Part shown: positions 7,970-15,762 of the stretch, piece after piece | Position numbering within the stretch: the first letter of the stretch is position 1 | How the letters are laid out: every line of letters starts with the position of its first letter | DNA from: Roseburia zhanii | Lineage (GTDB): Bacteria > Bacillota > Clostridia > Lachnospirales > Lachnospiraceae | NCBI RefSeq assembly: GCF_014287635.1 | Contig: NZ_JACOPH010000008.1 | Location: 1-64,000, forward strand | Reading direction: 5' to 3' | DNA: 64,000 nucleotides | The notes under the pieces: model-generated | The model's input: the letters and a program-made list of their open reading frames with translations, nothing else | Told to the model about the DNA's origin: nothing | Database searches by the model: none | Translations under genes and position numbers: made by a program

Positions 7970-8842
7970 ATGGATTTATTATCGGGACTTGAACAGTTTG
8001 GGATTAATGTAGAACAGGAAAATACAGAGATCTATGCGGAGGAGAAGCGCAAAGAGCAGAACAAAGTAAAGACATCAGATGAGAAAACAGTGGTGAGAGC
8101 CAAACGGCCGGAAACAGAATTTTTATTTACAAAACGTATCCGCTGTACGATCTGCGACAGGGTATTTGATGTACGGATGGTAAAGAATGCGAGAGTGAAA
8201 CGTCTGCAGCCGGATTTTGATCTTCGCCCCCGATTTGAAAATATCGATACGTTAAAATATGATGTCTATGCGTGTCCATACTGTGGTTACGCAGCTATGG
8301 GACGTTATTTTGAGCATCTGACAAAAGGACAGATCCAGTTAGTAAAAGATAATGTATGTGCAAACTTTAAACGTACCGGAGATGCAGAGCCGGACAGTTA
8401 TACATATGAACAGGCGATTGCACGTTACAAATTAGCTCTTTATAATTCCATAGTAAAAAGAGCGAAGACAAGTGAAAAAGCATATACGTGCCTGAAAATT
8501 TCATGGCTGTATCGTGAGATGGCGGGCATGGATGCAGCTTCAGAAGAAGAAAAAGCAAAAAAAGCAGAGTATGAAAAGCTTCAGGAAGAATTTTATAAAG
8601 AGGCATACGAAGGATTTCAGAAAGCCTTGGCAACCGAAACATTCCCGATGTGCGGTATGGATTCCTTTACAATGGATTATCTGATAGCAAGCATGGCATG
8701 TCATTTCAAGGATTTTTCCTATGCATCAAAAGCGGTCAGCAACATCTTGTCTTCACAGATCGCAGACCGCAGGATTAAAAACCGTGCACTAGAATTAAAA
8801 GAAGAGATCATTGCACAGATCCGTAACGAATCTAATAATTAA
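7970..8842 (+). CDS. DUF2225 family protein with zinc-binding cysteines
   Basis: The 290-aa soluble product carries two CxxC pairs, CTICDRVFD (about residues 57-65) and CPYCGYAAMGRYF (about 103-115), with LQPDFDLRPRFENIDTLKYD between them, as in DUF2225 proteins. These probably form a zinc ribbon. The remainder is helical and repeat-like, reminiscent of TPR (AIARYKLALYNSIV, EAYEGFQKALA). GGAGG sits 8 nt before the ATG. It follows glnS by 40 nt and precedes a MocR-type regulator by 17 nt, so it is probably cotranscribed with them. The molecular role of DUF2225 proteins is unknown to me. Confidence 0.8.
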   Translation: MDLLSGLEQFGINVEQENTEIYAEEKRKEQNKVKTSDEKTVVRAKRPETEFLFTKRIRCTICDRVFDVRMVKNARVKRLQPDFDLRPRFENIDTLKYDVYACPYCGYAAMGRYFEHLTKGQIQLVKDNVCANFKRTGDAEPDSYTYEQAIARYKLALYNSIVKRAKTSEKAYTCLKISWLYREMAGMDAASEEEKAKKAEYEKLQEEFYKEAYEGFQKALATETFPMCGMDSFTMDYLIASMACHFKDFSYASKAVSNILSSQIADRRIKNRALELKEEIIAQIRNESNN

Positions 8843-8859
8843 CATACAGGAGGGGATAT

Positions 8860-10287
8860 ATGCCTGAATTGATGATCCATTTAGAAAACGATTCAAGGAA
8901 ACCACTGTATGAACAGATTTATGACTATATCAGAATGAGTATAGCAGACGGTAAGATTTCCCGTGGGGAAAAATTACCGTCTACTCGTTTTTTAGCCAGA
9001 CATTTACAGATCTCAAGGAGTACAGTGGAACTTGCCTATGAACAGCTTCTTTCGGAAGGATATATAGTGTCGCAACCCTATAAGGGTTATTATGCCAGCG
9101 ATATTTCTGAATTGTATTTAGGTGAGGAAAAAAAGGAACAGACCAAGCGGGAAGAACAGAGGCTGTCAGATCAAAAGAAGATAGAAGAAGAATATCAGAT
9201 CGTTTTTTCACCAGACCGGAATGATTTTGAATATTTCCCATATAGTACATGGAGAAAAATTTCCAAGGAAATCTTATCAGTTGATGATCCGTACCTTTTA
9301 TATGCCGGTGAAGCGGCAGGAGAACGTGCTTTAAGGGAAGCTGTCTGTTCCTATCTCTATCATGCCAGAGGCGTAAAATGCAGGGTAGAACAGATAGTAG
9401 TCGGGGCTGGAAATGAATATCTGCTGATTTTGTTAGCACAGGTATTAGGAACGAAAAAACGTGTGGCGGTCGAAAATCCGACTTATTTAAAAGCCTACCG
9501 GACTTTAGAAAATATGCAGTATGAAATGATCCCATTAGAACGGGATGCAAGTGGTATCAAGATTGAAGAAGTCCAGAAAATGGAGCCGGATATTGTTTAT
9601 ACGATGCCTTCCCACCAGTTTCCGATGGGAACAGTCATGCCATTAAAGAGACGGTTAGAACTTTTACACTGGGCAGCGGAAAAAGAGGGACGCTATATCA
9701 TTGAAGATGACCATGACAGTGAATTTCGATATAAAGGAAAGCCTATCCCTTCTCTGCAGGGAAGTGATACAAATGGAAATGTCATCTATATCGGAACTTT
9801 TTCAAAAAGTATCAGTCCGTCCATCCGTGTCAGCTATATGGTTTTACCGGAATCCCTTTTAGATGCTTATAATGCCACCTGCGGATTCTATGCATCGACA
9901 GTGCCAAAAGAACAGCAGATGATCCTTGCGTCGTTTTTGAATGGGGGATATTTTGAACGTTATCTGAATAAAATGAGGGGAATCTATAGGGGAAAACATG
10001 ATTATTTTTTATCCCTTCTAAAAAAAGAAGCATGGGTGCATAAGATTTATGGAGATCATGCAGGAATGCATTTATTAGTAGAGTTAAATGGCAATATGAC
10101 AGCACAGGAAGTAGTGGCTGCAGCAAAAGAAAAAGGTCTTAGGATCTATGACCTCGAAGAATATATGATCCCCGGGCAAAAGAAGCAGATCGGTGGATAT
10201 CCGACACTCTTACTAGGCTATGGCGCATTAAATGAAGCAGAAATGGAAAAGGGCATTGAGATCATCCGAAGCATTTTGTTTGAATAA
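8860..10287 (+). CDS. MocR-type regulator: GntR DNA-binding domain fused to an aminotransferase-like domain
   Basis: The 475-aa protein has a GntR winged helix at residues 1-75 (KPLYEQIYDYIRMSIADGKI, LPSTRFLARHLQISRSTVEL) and a fold-type I PLP domain from about 115. The PLP lysine is expected in the motif GTFSKSISPSIRVSYMV (about residue 316), and MPSHQFPMGTVMPL and EDDHDSEFR are the usual cofactor-pocket motifs. Such proteins, for example PdxR and GabR, regulate transcription using PLP as sensor. No pdxST or gab genes are nearby, so the target is unknown. AGGAGGGG lies 7 nt upstream of the ATG. Confidence 0.9.
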   Translation: MPELMIHLENDSRKPLYEQIYDYIRMSIADGKISRGEKLPSTRFLARHLQISRSTVELAYEQLLSEGYIVSQPYKGYYASDISELYLGEEKKEQTKREEQRLSDQKKIEEEYQIVFSPDRNDFEYFPYSTWRKISKEILSVDDPYLLYAGEAAGERALREAVCSYLYHARGVKCRVEQIVVGAGNEYLLILLAQVLGTKKRVAVENPTYLKAYRTLENMQYEMIPLERDASGIKIEEVQKMEPDIVYTMPSHQFPMGTVMPLKRRLELLHWAAEKEGRYIIEDDHDSEFRYKGKPIPSLQGSDTNGNVIYIGTFSKSISPSIRVSYMVLPESLLDAYNATCGFYASTVPKEQQMILASFLNGGYFERYLNKMRGIYRGKHDYFLSLLKKEAWVHKIYGDHAGMHLLVELNGNMTAQEVVAAAKEKGLRIYDLEEYMIPGQKKQIGGYPTLLLGYGALNEAEMEKGIEIIRSILFE

Positions 10288-10306
10288 AAACTAAACTTTT
10301 GGCTAG

Positions 10307-10336
10307 TTGACATGAAAAAACAGGATACATTACAAT
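10307..10336 (+). promoter_or_regulatory. promoter of the 10412 membrane protein gene
   Basis: TTGACA (10307-10312), 18 bp, TACAAT (10331-10336). It lies in the 120-nt gap after the MocR gene and points to the next gene. Confidence 0.6.
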
Positions 10337-10411
10337 AAGAGGGAAGTTTAGCAGTTGTCATATACAGATATTTGTAGATGACGGTATATGGAAAAAGGAG
10401 AGAGAAAAAAG

Positions 10412-11755
10412 ATGAAGATTGTATGGAAAATCTTATGTGTCATCTGTGTACTGCTCGGTGCATTGGGAGCTATTTCGGATCTTGTAGAGGGCAGTTTTTC
10501 AGAGGATACGGCACTGACAGTGATGGTAATGCTTATCTTCGCAGGAATTTTCGGATATCTGGCATGGATATGGAGAAGTAAATCACCAGTAAAACGTGCG
10601 GCAGAACAGATGTCGAATGTTGCAGAAGCAATGAAGGAATCGAACAAAGCATACAAAGAGATGTCAAAATCCTTAAAACGCAGGGCTTGGCGTTACCGTA
10701 TTGTGGGAATCATCGTTGCAGCATTTGGTATCCGGCTATGGCCGCTGGGAAACTGGAGTTCATTTTGGATTTCTGTTGGAGCGGTTGTTTTGATCATAGG
10801 TATTGCGATCATCTTTCTTGGATCGCCAAATGAATATAATGCTTCCACTGATGTAGGTGCTATGATCACTTTTAACAGGAAGATGACGATCGAGGAGATT
10901 TATGAGGCATTTAAGAATATTGAAAACCCACTTGGTTCTTGTTATTTAGGACATTTTCGGACAATGAAACAGCCGGCGATGATCTATGGTCCGGCTGATA
11001 GTGGAGATTATCTGTATTTCTGGCTGACAAAAGGCGGAGAGATTGGTTTCCTCGGCAGTTCATTTCTTGAGGGCTTTATCAAGGATAAGATCAATGAACC
11101 GTTGATTCCGGCAAAGAGCGATTTTGGTGAGAATACAGCGGCATATATCTGTTATCATTCTGATCTGATCCTGTTGCAGAAACAGTTAAAAGAAAGTCTT
11201 GAGAATTATGCAAAGACAGGACAGCCGCTTTTGATCGCAAGATCGCAGCCTTCACAGGTTTATACATTTACGGAGGATTTTAAGCTGACAGGACAGCACT
11301 TCAGCCTTTGTGACCAGAACGAAGAAGTGATCTATGAAGTAGATGGAACCGTTCCGCTTATTAATCTGTATATTTACGATAAGGAACATACGGAAATCTT
11401 CCGTCTGACAAAAGAAATCGGTCATGCACTTGCAACCTATCACTTCTACTATAAAGGGGAACTGTATGGTACATTAGAAAAACAGTTTGCACTCATACGT
11501 GACAAGTTTAAGATGCAGGTAAAGGAAGGTACATTGGAGCTTACAGAATATGCAGGCTCGATTGGAAATAATTATACAGTGGCATTGAATGGCAGAATGA
11601 TTGGAGCGATCATGGATGATCTGAATTTAACAATCCATAATCTCATCTTTGATAATGCAGTTGTGATCGCATATGACGATAAATATTTACCGTTACTGAC
11701 AGCAATGGCAGTCATGGTAGCAAGAGAAATTGCAAGAGATGAAGAAGATGAATAG
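10412..11755 (+). CDS. membrane protein with a C-terminal LURP-one-like domain
   Basis: The 447-aa product has hydrophobic segments at about 5-22 and 33-52, a charged helical stretch (AAEQMSNVAEAMKESNKAY), and two more hydrophobic segments at about 90-110 and 115-135. The soluble remainder ends in a domain with HFSLCDQNEEVIYEVDG, then LYIYDKEH and LIRDKFKM, resembling LURP-one/Tubby-C-like (LOR) folds that are thought to bind lipids. I see no catalytic motif. ATG 10412 is chosen because AAGGAG (10395-10400) precedes it; ATG 10388 has no ribosome site. It has its own promoter and ends at a strong hairpin. Function unknown. Confidence 0.75.
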   Translation: MKIVWKILCVICVLLGALGAISDLVEGSFSEDTALTVMVMLIFAGIFGYLAWIWRSKSPVKRAAEQMSNVAEAMKESNKAYKEMSKSLKRRAWRYRIVGIIVAAFGIRLWPLGNWSSFWISVGAVVLIIGIAIIFLGSPNEYNASTDVGAMITFNRKMTIEEIYEAFKNIENPLGSCYLGHFRTMKQPAMIYGPADSGDYLYFWLTKGGEIGFLGSSFLEGFIKDKINEPLIPAKSDFGENTAAYICYHSDLILLQKQLKESLENYAKTGQPLLIARSQPSQVYTFTEDFKLTGQHFSLCDQNEEVIYEVDGTVPLINLYIYDKEHTEIFRLTKEIGHALATYHFYYKGELYGTLEKQFALIRDKFKMQVKEGTLELTEYAGSIGNNYTVALNGRMIGAIMDDLNLTIHNLIFDNAVVIAYDDKYLPLLTAMAVMVAREIARDEEDE

Positions 11756-11769
11756 GTTTTATCTGAATA

Positions 11770-11833
11770 GTTACGATCATACATAAAAATGGCGGGAAAT
11801 CAACATTCCCGCCATTTTTATATGTATCGTTAC
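11770..11833. terminator. bidirectional terminator between the 10412 gene and argG
   Basis: The core AATGGCGGGAA / TTCCCGCCATT is bordered by A and T runs, ideal for termination of both convergent genes. The complementarity extends outward to GTTACGAT (11770) and ATCGTTAC (ending 11833), making arms of about 28 nt that reach into the argG stop codon. The GTTAC ends recall the intergenic hairpin family elsewhere in the window. Confidence 0.8.
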
Positions 11834-13053
11834 TGGTTTTTCTTTTCAACTTCTGCCATTTTCATAGCACGGACTTTTAATGGGAGTCCGAACAGAGTGA
11901 TAAATCCCTGTGCGTCATGGTGGTCATACAGATCACCGGTTGTAAAGCTTGCAAGAGATTCACTATAGAGTGAATATGGGGAAGTAGTACCTGCTTTGAT
12001 GATGTTACCTTTGTAAAGTTTGAATTTTACTTCACCGGTTACATATTTCTGAGTGGATTCTACAAATGCCTGTACTGCTTCACGAAGTGGTGTGAACCAT
12101 TTTCCTTCGTAAACGATCTGTGCAAGACGGTTGCCCATGTCTTTTTTAACAGCCATGGTATCACGGTCTAAGATCAGTTCCTCTAACTGTCTGTGAGCCT
12201 CCATTAAGATCGTTCCACCCGGAGTTTCATAAACACCACGGGATTTCATGCCAACTACACGGTTCTCTACGATATCAACAATACCAATTCCATGTTTGCC
12301 GCCTAAACGGTTTAATTCACGGATGATATCAGATACTTTCATTTTCTGTCCATTGACAGATACAGGAACACCTGCTTCAAATGTCATGGTTACATATTCG
12401 CCTTCATCCGGAGCCTTTTCAGGAGATACACCAAGAACTAATAAGTGATCGTAGTTTGGTTCACATGCAGGATCTTCAAGTTCCAATCCCTCATGGCTGA
12501 TATGCCATAAGTTACGGTCGCGGCTGTAGCTGCTGTCAGCAGAGAATGGAAGATCGATACCATGTGCACGGCAATATTCGATTTCGGATTCACGGGAATC
12601 CATCTGCCATTTGCTGTCACGCCATGGAGCAATGATCTTGATATCAGGAGCTAATGCCTTGATACCTAATTCAAAACGGATCTGGTCATTTCCTTTTCCG
12701 GTAGCACCGTGGCAGATCGCAACAGCACCTTCTTTTCTTGCAACTTCTACTAATTTCTTTGCAATGCCCGGACGAGCCATGGAAGTACCGAGCAGGTATT
12801 TGTTTTCGTAAACGGCATCTGCCTGTACACAAGGTACGATATAATCATCACAAAATTCATCTACAATATCTTCAATATATAATTTGCTTGCACCGGATAA
12901 TTTTGCACGTTCTTCTAATCCGTCTAATTCTTCACCCTGTCCGCAGTCGATACAGCAGCAGACTACATCATAGTCGTAAGTCTCCTTTAACCATGGGATG
13001 ATAGCAGTCGTATCAAGACCACCAGAGTAAGCTAAGACAACTTTTTCCTTCAT
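11830..13053 (-). CDS. argG: argininosuccinate synthase
   Basis: This 407-aa enzyme ligates citrulline and aspartate using ATP to give argininosuccinate, the penultimate step of arginine synthesis. The N-terminal P-loop VLAYSGGLDTT (residues 5-15), TGKGNDQIRFE and ADSSYSRDRNLWH are family signatures, and length is typical. The start at 13053 (MKEKVVLAYSGG) has AAGGAAG about 10 nt upstream; the open frame extends 19 codons further without support. It is transcribed divergently from argC-argD, separated by 1.1 kb that contains a large hairpin element. argF and argH are not in the window. Confidence 0.95.
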   Translation of the reverse strand: MKEKVVLAYSGGLDTTAIIPWLKETYDYDVVCCCIDCGQGEELDGLEERAKLSGASKLYIEDIVDEFCDDYIVPCVQADAVYENKYLLGTSMARPGIAKKLVEVARKEGAVAICHGATGKGNDQIRFELGIKALAPDIKIIAPWRDSKWQMDSRESEIEYCRAHGIDLPFSADSSYSRDRNLWHISHEGLELEDPACEPNYDHLLVLGVSPEKAPDEGEYVTMTFEAGVPVSVNGQKMKVSDIIRELNRLGGKHGIGIVDIVENRVVGMKSRGVYETPGGTILMEAHRQLEELILDRDTMAVKKDMGNRLAQIVYEGKWFTPLREAVQAFVESTQKYVTGEVKFKLYKGNIIKAGTTSPYSLYSESLASFTTGDLYDHHDAQGFITLFGLPLKVRAMKMAEVEKKNQ

Positions 13054-13098
13054 AGTGAAAATACTTCCTTTCTTATCTGTTTGTTTTTTACTAAAGAT

Positions 13099-13165
13099 AA
13101 TATACAACAAGTCTTATAAAAAGGCAAGTGAAAAAATATACAGTTTTTGGTTATGAAAATGCATT
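13099..13165 (-). promoter_or_regulatory. argG promoter with a possible upstream ARG box
   Basis: On the minus strand TTGCCT (13127-13122), 17 bp, TATATT (13104-13099) precedes argG by about 45 nt. Upstream, minus-strand 13165-13149 reads AATGCATTTTCATAACC, whose first 13 positions fit the ArgR consensus of Bacillus-type ARG boxes (AWTGMATWWWYATKCAY) while the end does not. Repression by arginine through ArgR is expected for this regulon but only partly supported here. Confidence 0.45.
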
Positions 13166-13196
13166 GCGGACATAGCACAGTTTACAATACAGGGCA

Positions 13197-13996
13197 GTGA
13201 GCCTGTGTCGGGGGAGGGTGTGAACAAACTGCATGGCATCTGTGTACCGCCTGCGGTTTTATGCCCGGCTTTCTAGTGAGCCTAAACAGGCGGTGACATA
13301 AGCACTTATTCCAAAAACCGCACCAAACTCGCCTTGTATATTGTGGAATGTTTAGCGTTGTCGAGCTCGGACAGTGGTGCGGTTTTTGCGCTTATGTCAC
13401 CACCTGCTAAGGCTCACACGAAAGTCGGGCAAATAAAACCGCAGGCGGTACACGGATGCCATGCAGTTTGATCTACACATTGGCGACACAGGCAATTTAC
13501 GTTGTTGATTCGTATTTGTGGGGCGGGAGTTCTTATGCATTTTAGAATGGGGATTGAGGGCGATGTTAAATTGTTGGAGGTTATTATGGAAGCTTTCAGA
13601 TACATTTATTTTATGGGCGTTCTACGGGCAGGTGTTAAATGTATCAAAAGAGTAATGCCAAAGATTACCGGCATACGGACGAAAACGTAAATTGCCTGTG
13701 TCACATCACGTACGATCAAACGGTCATAGTGGTCTGTATCCGACTGACTGGGGGCATTGTCCGGCTTTCGTGTGAGGCCTTGGCAGGGGGCAGCATAAGC
13801 TGCAAAAACTGTCCAACTGTCCGAGCTCGAAAACGTTACACATTCCACTGCATACAAGGCGAGTTTTGGACAGTTTTTGAAATAAACAGCTTATACTGCC
13901 CCCTGCGTAGGCTCACTAGAAAGCCGGGCTGCCCCCAGTCAGTCGGATACAGACCACTATGACCGTTTGTCACAACCATAAAGGACACAGGCTCAC
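13197..13996. repeat. compound long-hairpin element, copy 1 (units A1 and B1)
   Basis: The 800-bp element has perfect 13-bp terminal inverted repeats, GTGAGCCTGTGTC (13197-13209) and its complement (13984-13996). Unit A1 (13197-13501) folds on itself with arms 13226-13324 and 13374-13469, about 100 bp with few mismatches. Unit B1 (13686-13996) is the same design in reverse orientation, arms 13717-13815 and 13862-13969. The 184-bp core between them is bounded by a perfect 17-bp inverted repeat GACACAGGCAATTTACG (13485-13501 and 13686-13702). Shared motifs are CGGCTTTC, a CTAG/CGTG mismatch, CATAAGC, and loop motifs AACTCGCCTT and AGCTCGGACAG. No transposase or target duplication is visible. 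Class unknown. Confidence 0.9.
13586..13690 (+). CDS. short ORF in the core of hairpin element copy 1
   Basis: ATG at 13586 follows GGAGG (13576-13580) by 5 nt and opens a 34-codon frame beginning MEAFRYIYFMGVLRAGVKC, ending in a basic tail, with its TAA overlapping the 17-bp inverted repeat. The product would be hydrophobic at the N-terminus and strongly basic. Copy 2 of the element also has a ribosome site plus a short ORF in its core, but the peptide differs. Coding is uncertain at this length. Confidence 0.3.
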   Translation: MEAFRYIYFMGVLRAGVKCIKRVMPKITGIRTKT

Positions 13997-14036
13997 ACCT
14001 CCTTTCAGCCTAATTCACAAACTTTCCAGAAAACTC

Positions 14037-14072
14037 TTGCATATTATAGATAAAGAATGTATAATTATGCAA
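14037..14072 (+). promoter_or_regulatory. argC operon promoter overlapping an ARG box
   Basis: TTGCAT (14037-14042), 17 bp, TATAAT (14060-14065). The -10 box lies inside AATGTATAATTATGCAA (14056-14072), which fits the 17-bp ArgR operator consensus at 15 positions and is nearly palindromic. Occupancy by arginine-bound ArgR would block the -10 directly. The operator assignment is by motif and by the arginine genes that follow. Confidence 0.7.
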
Positions 14073-14197
14073 AAATGAATAAACCAAAAAACAAATACAC
14101 GATATTGCCAAAAACAAAAGATTGTACTAATATATAGTGTGCAGTTTTATCGTAAAATGCAGTAACAGTGTTTATGCACAACAGAAAGAGGGATAGT

Positions 14198-15265
14198 ATG
14201 ATTAAAGCAGGAATCATTGGAGCAACCGGATACGCAGGGGGAGAATTAGTAAGAATACTTCTCGGACATAAAAACGTCGAGATCAAATGGTTTGGCTCTA
14301 GAAGTTATATAGATAAGAAATACGCAGAAGTATACCAGAATATGTTTGAAATCGTAGAAGATACCTGTTTAGATGATAATTTAAACGAACTTGCAAAACA
14401 GGTCGATGTCATCTTTACCGCAACACCACAGGGATATCTTTCTTCTATATTAACAGAGGATATTTTAAAACAGGTAAAGATCGTAGATCTAAGTGCGGAT
14501 TACCGTATCAAAGATGTAGCCACATATGAAAAATGGTATAAGATCGAGCATAAATCCCCACAGTTTATCGAAGAAGCAGTCTATGGTCTTTGCGAAGTGA
14601 ACAGAGAGAAAGTCAAAGGAGCAAGATTAGTTGCCAATCCGGGCTGTTATACCACCTGTTCCATTTTAACAGCATATCCATTAGTAAAAGAAGGATTGAT
14701 CGATCCAGATACACTCATCATAGATGCAAAGTCAGGAACATCAGGAGCAGGACGAGGTGCAAAAGTGCCAAATCTCTATTGTGAAGTCAATGAAAATATC
14801 AAGGCATATGGAGTAACAACCCACAGACATACACCAGAGATCGAGGAACAGTTAGGCTATGCAGCGGGAAAAGAGATCGTTGTCAACTTCACACCGCATT
14901 TAGTTCCGATGAACAGAGGAATCTTAGCTACAGAATATGCATCATTAAATAAGGTAAAACAGAGTGACGGAAGTATGGATTATCCGACTTATGAGCAGAT
15001 CAAAGCTGCCTATGATAAATATTATGCAGATGAAAAATTTGTCAGAGTTTTACCAAAAGATGTCTGCCCGGAAACAAAATGGGTGGAAGGCAGTAATTAT
15101 GTAGATGTCAACTTTAAGATCGATGAAAGAACACACCGTGTCATTATGATGGGTGCACTTGATAATTTAGTAAAAGGTGCAGCAGGTCAGGCAGTACAGA
15201 ATATGAACCTGTTGTTTGGAGAAAAGGAATCGGAAGGGCTTGAATTAGTTCCGATGTTCCCATAA
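14198..15265 (+). CDS. argC: N-acetyl-gamma-glutamyl-phosphate reductase
   Basis: The 355-aa enzyme reduces N-acetylglutamyl phosphate to the semialdehyde with NADPH, the third step of ornithine synthesis. The dinucleotide-binding motif GIIGATGYAGGELVR is at residues 5-19 and the active-site cysteine lies in VANPGCYTTC (about residue 149). HRHTPEIEEQLG and FTPHLVPMNRGI are further family signatures. ATG 14198 has AGAGGG 5 nt upstream; an ATG 30 nt earlier lacks one. First gene of a five-gene arginine operon; a GNAT gene follows after 8 nt. Confidence 0.95.
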   Translation: MIKAGIIGATGYAGGELVRILLGHKNVEIKWFGSRSYIDKKYAEVYQNMFEIVEDTCLDDNLNELAKQVDVIFTATPQGYLSSILTEDILKQVKIVDLSADYRIKDVATYEKWYKIEHKSPQFIEEAVYGLCEVNREKVKGARLVANPGCYTTCSILTAYPLVKEGLIDPDTLIIDAKSGTSGAGRGAKVPNLYCEVNENIKAYGVTTHRHTPEIEEQLGYAAGKEIVVNFTPHLVPMNRGILATEYASLNKVKQSDGSMDYPTYEQIKAAYDKYYADEKFVRVLPKDVCPETKWVEGSNYVDVNFKIDERTHRVIMMGALDNLVKGAAGQAVQNMNLLFGEKESEGLELVPMFP

Positions 15266-15273
15266 GGAGAAAT

Positions 15274-15741
15274 ATGAGCGAAACACTAACATACACGATT
15301 CGGGAAATGAAATTAGAAGATTATGAAGCAGTTGATGCATTGTGGATGGGGATCAAGGGATTTGGCATCCGCAGTATCGACGATTCGAAAGAAGGCGTTG
15401 CACGTTTTATTAAACGTAATCCGACGACAAGTATTGTAGCAGAAGCAGACGGAGAGATCGTCGGTGCGATCCTCTGCGGACATGATGGAAGACAGGGCTG
15501 TTTTTATCATGTATGTGTCAGAGAAGATTTAAGAAAGCATGGGATCGGAAAAGCCATGGCAGTAGCGGCAATGAAAGCCTTGCAGGAAGAAAAGATCAAT
15601 AAAGTCTGCCTGATCGCTTTTGCGGATAATCAGGTAGGGAATGAGTTCTGGAAAAGTGTAGGCTGGACGTTTCGGCAGGATATGAACTATTATGAATTTA
15701 TCTTAAATCAGGAAAATATTACACGTTTTAACGAAAAGTAA
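15274..15741 (+). CDS. GNAT-family N-acetyltransferase inside the arginine operon
   Basis: The 155-aa protein has one GNAT fold: beta4 and the acetyl-CoA loop are seen as FYHVCVREDLRKHGIGKAM (about residues 76-94, R-x-x-G-x-G/A pattern), and the C-terminal part reads NQVGNEFWKSVGWTFR. GGAGA lies 5 nt before ATG. It sits between argC (8 nt) and argJ (21 nt) on the same strand. Position suggests a role in acetyl-group supply for arginine synthesis, such as an auxiliary N-acetylglutamate synthase, but the sequence looks like a generic RimI-type GNAT, so substrate is unknown. Confidence 0.8.
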   Translation: MSETLTYTIREMKLEDYEAVDALWMGIKGFGIRSIDDSKEGVARFIKRNPTTSIVAEADGEIVGAILCGHDGRQGCFYHVCVREDLRKHGIGKAMAVAAMKALQEEKINKVCLIAFADNQVGNEFWKSVGWTFRQDMNYYEFILNQENITRFNEK

Positions 15742-15762
15742 GTGATACGAGGAGGATGGAAT

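Noticed and set aside
8981..9550. 189-codon minus-strand ORF
   Set aside because: It is a shadow of the MocR-type regulator gene and has no recognisable domain.
13639..13962. 107-codon ORF across hairpin unit B1
   Set aside because: It runs through both arms of a long hairpin; translation of an inverted repeat gives no family resemblance.
13997..14197. Arginine riboswitch or T-box leader before argC
   Set aside because: No T-box (UGGN) motif, specifier loop or terminator/antiterminator was seen; the ARG box on the promoter explains control.
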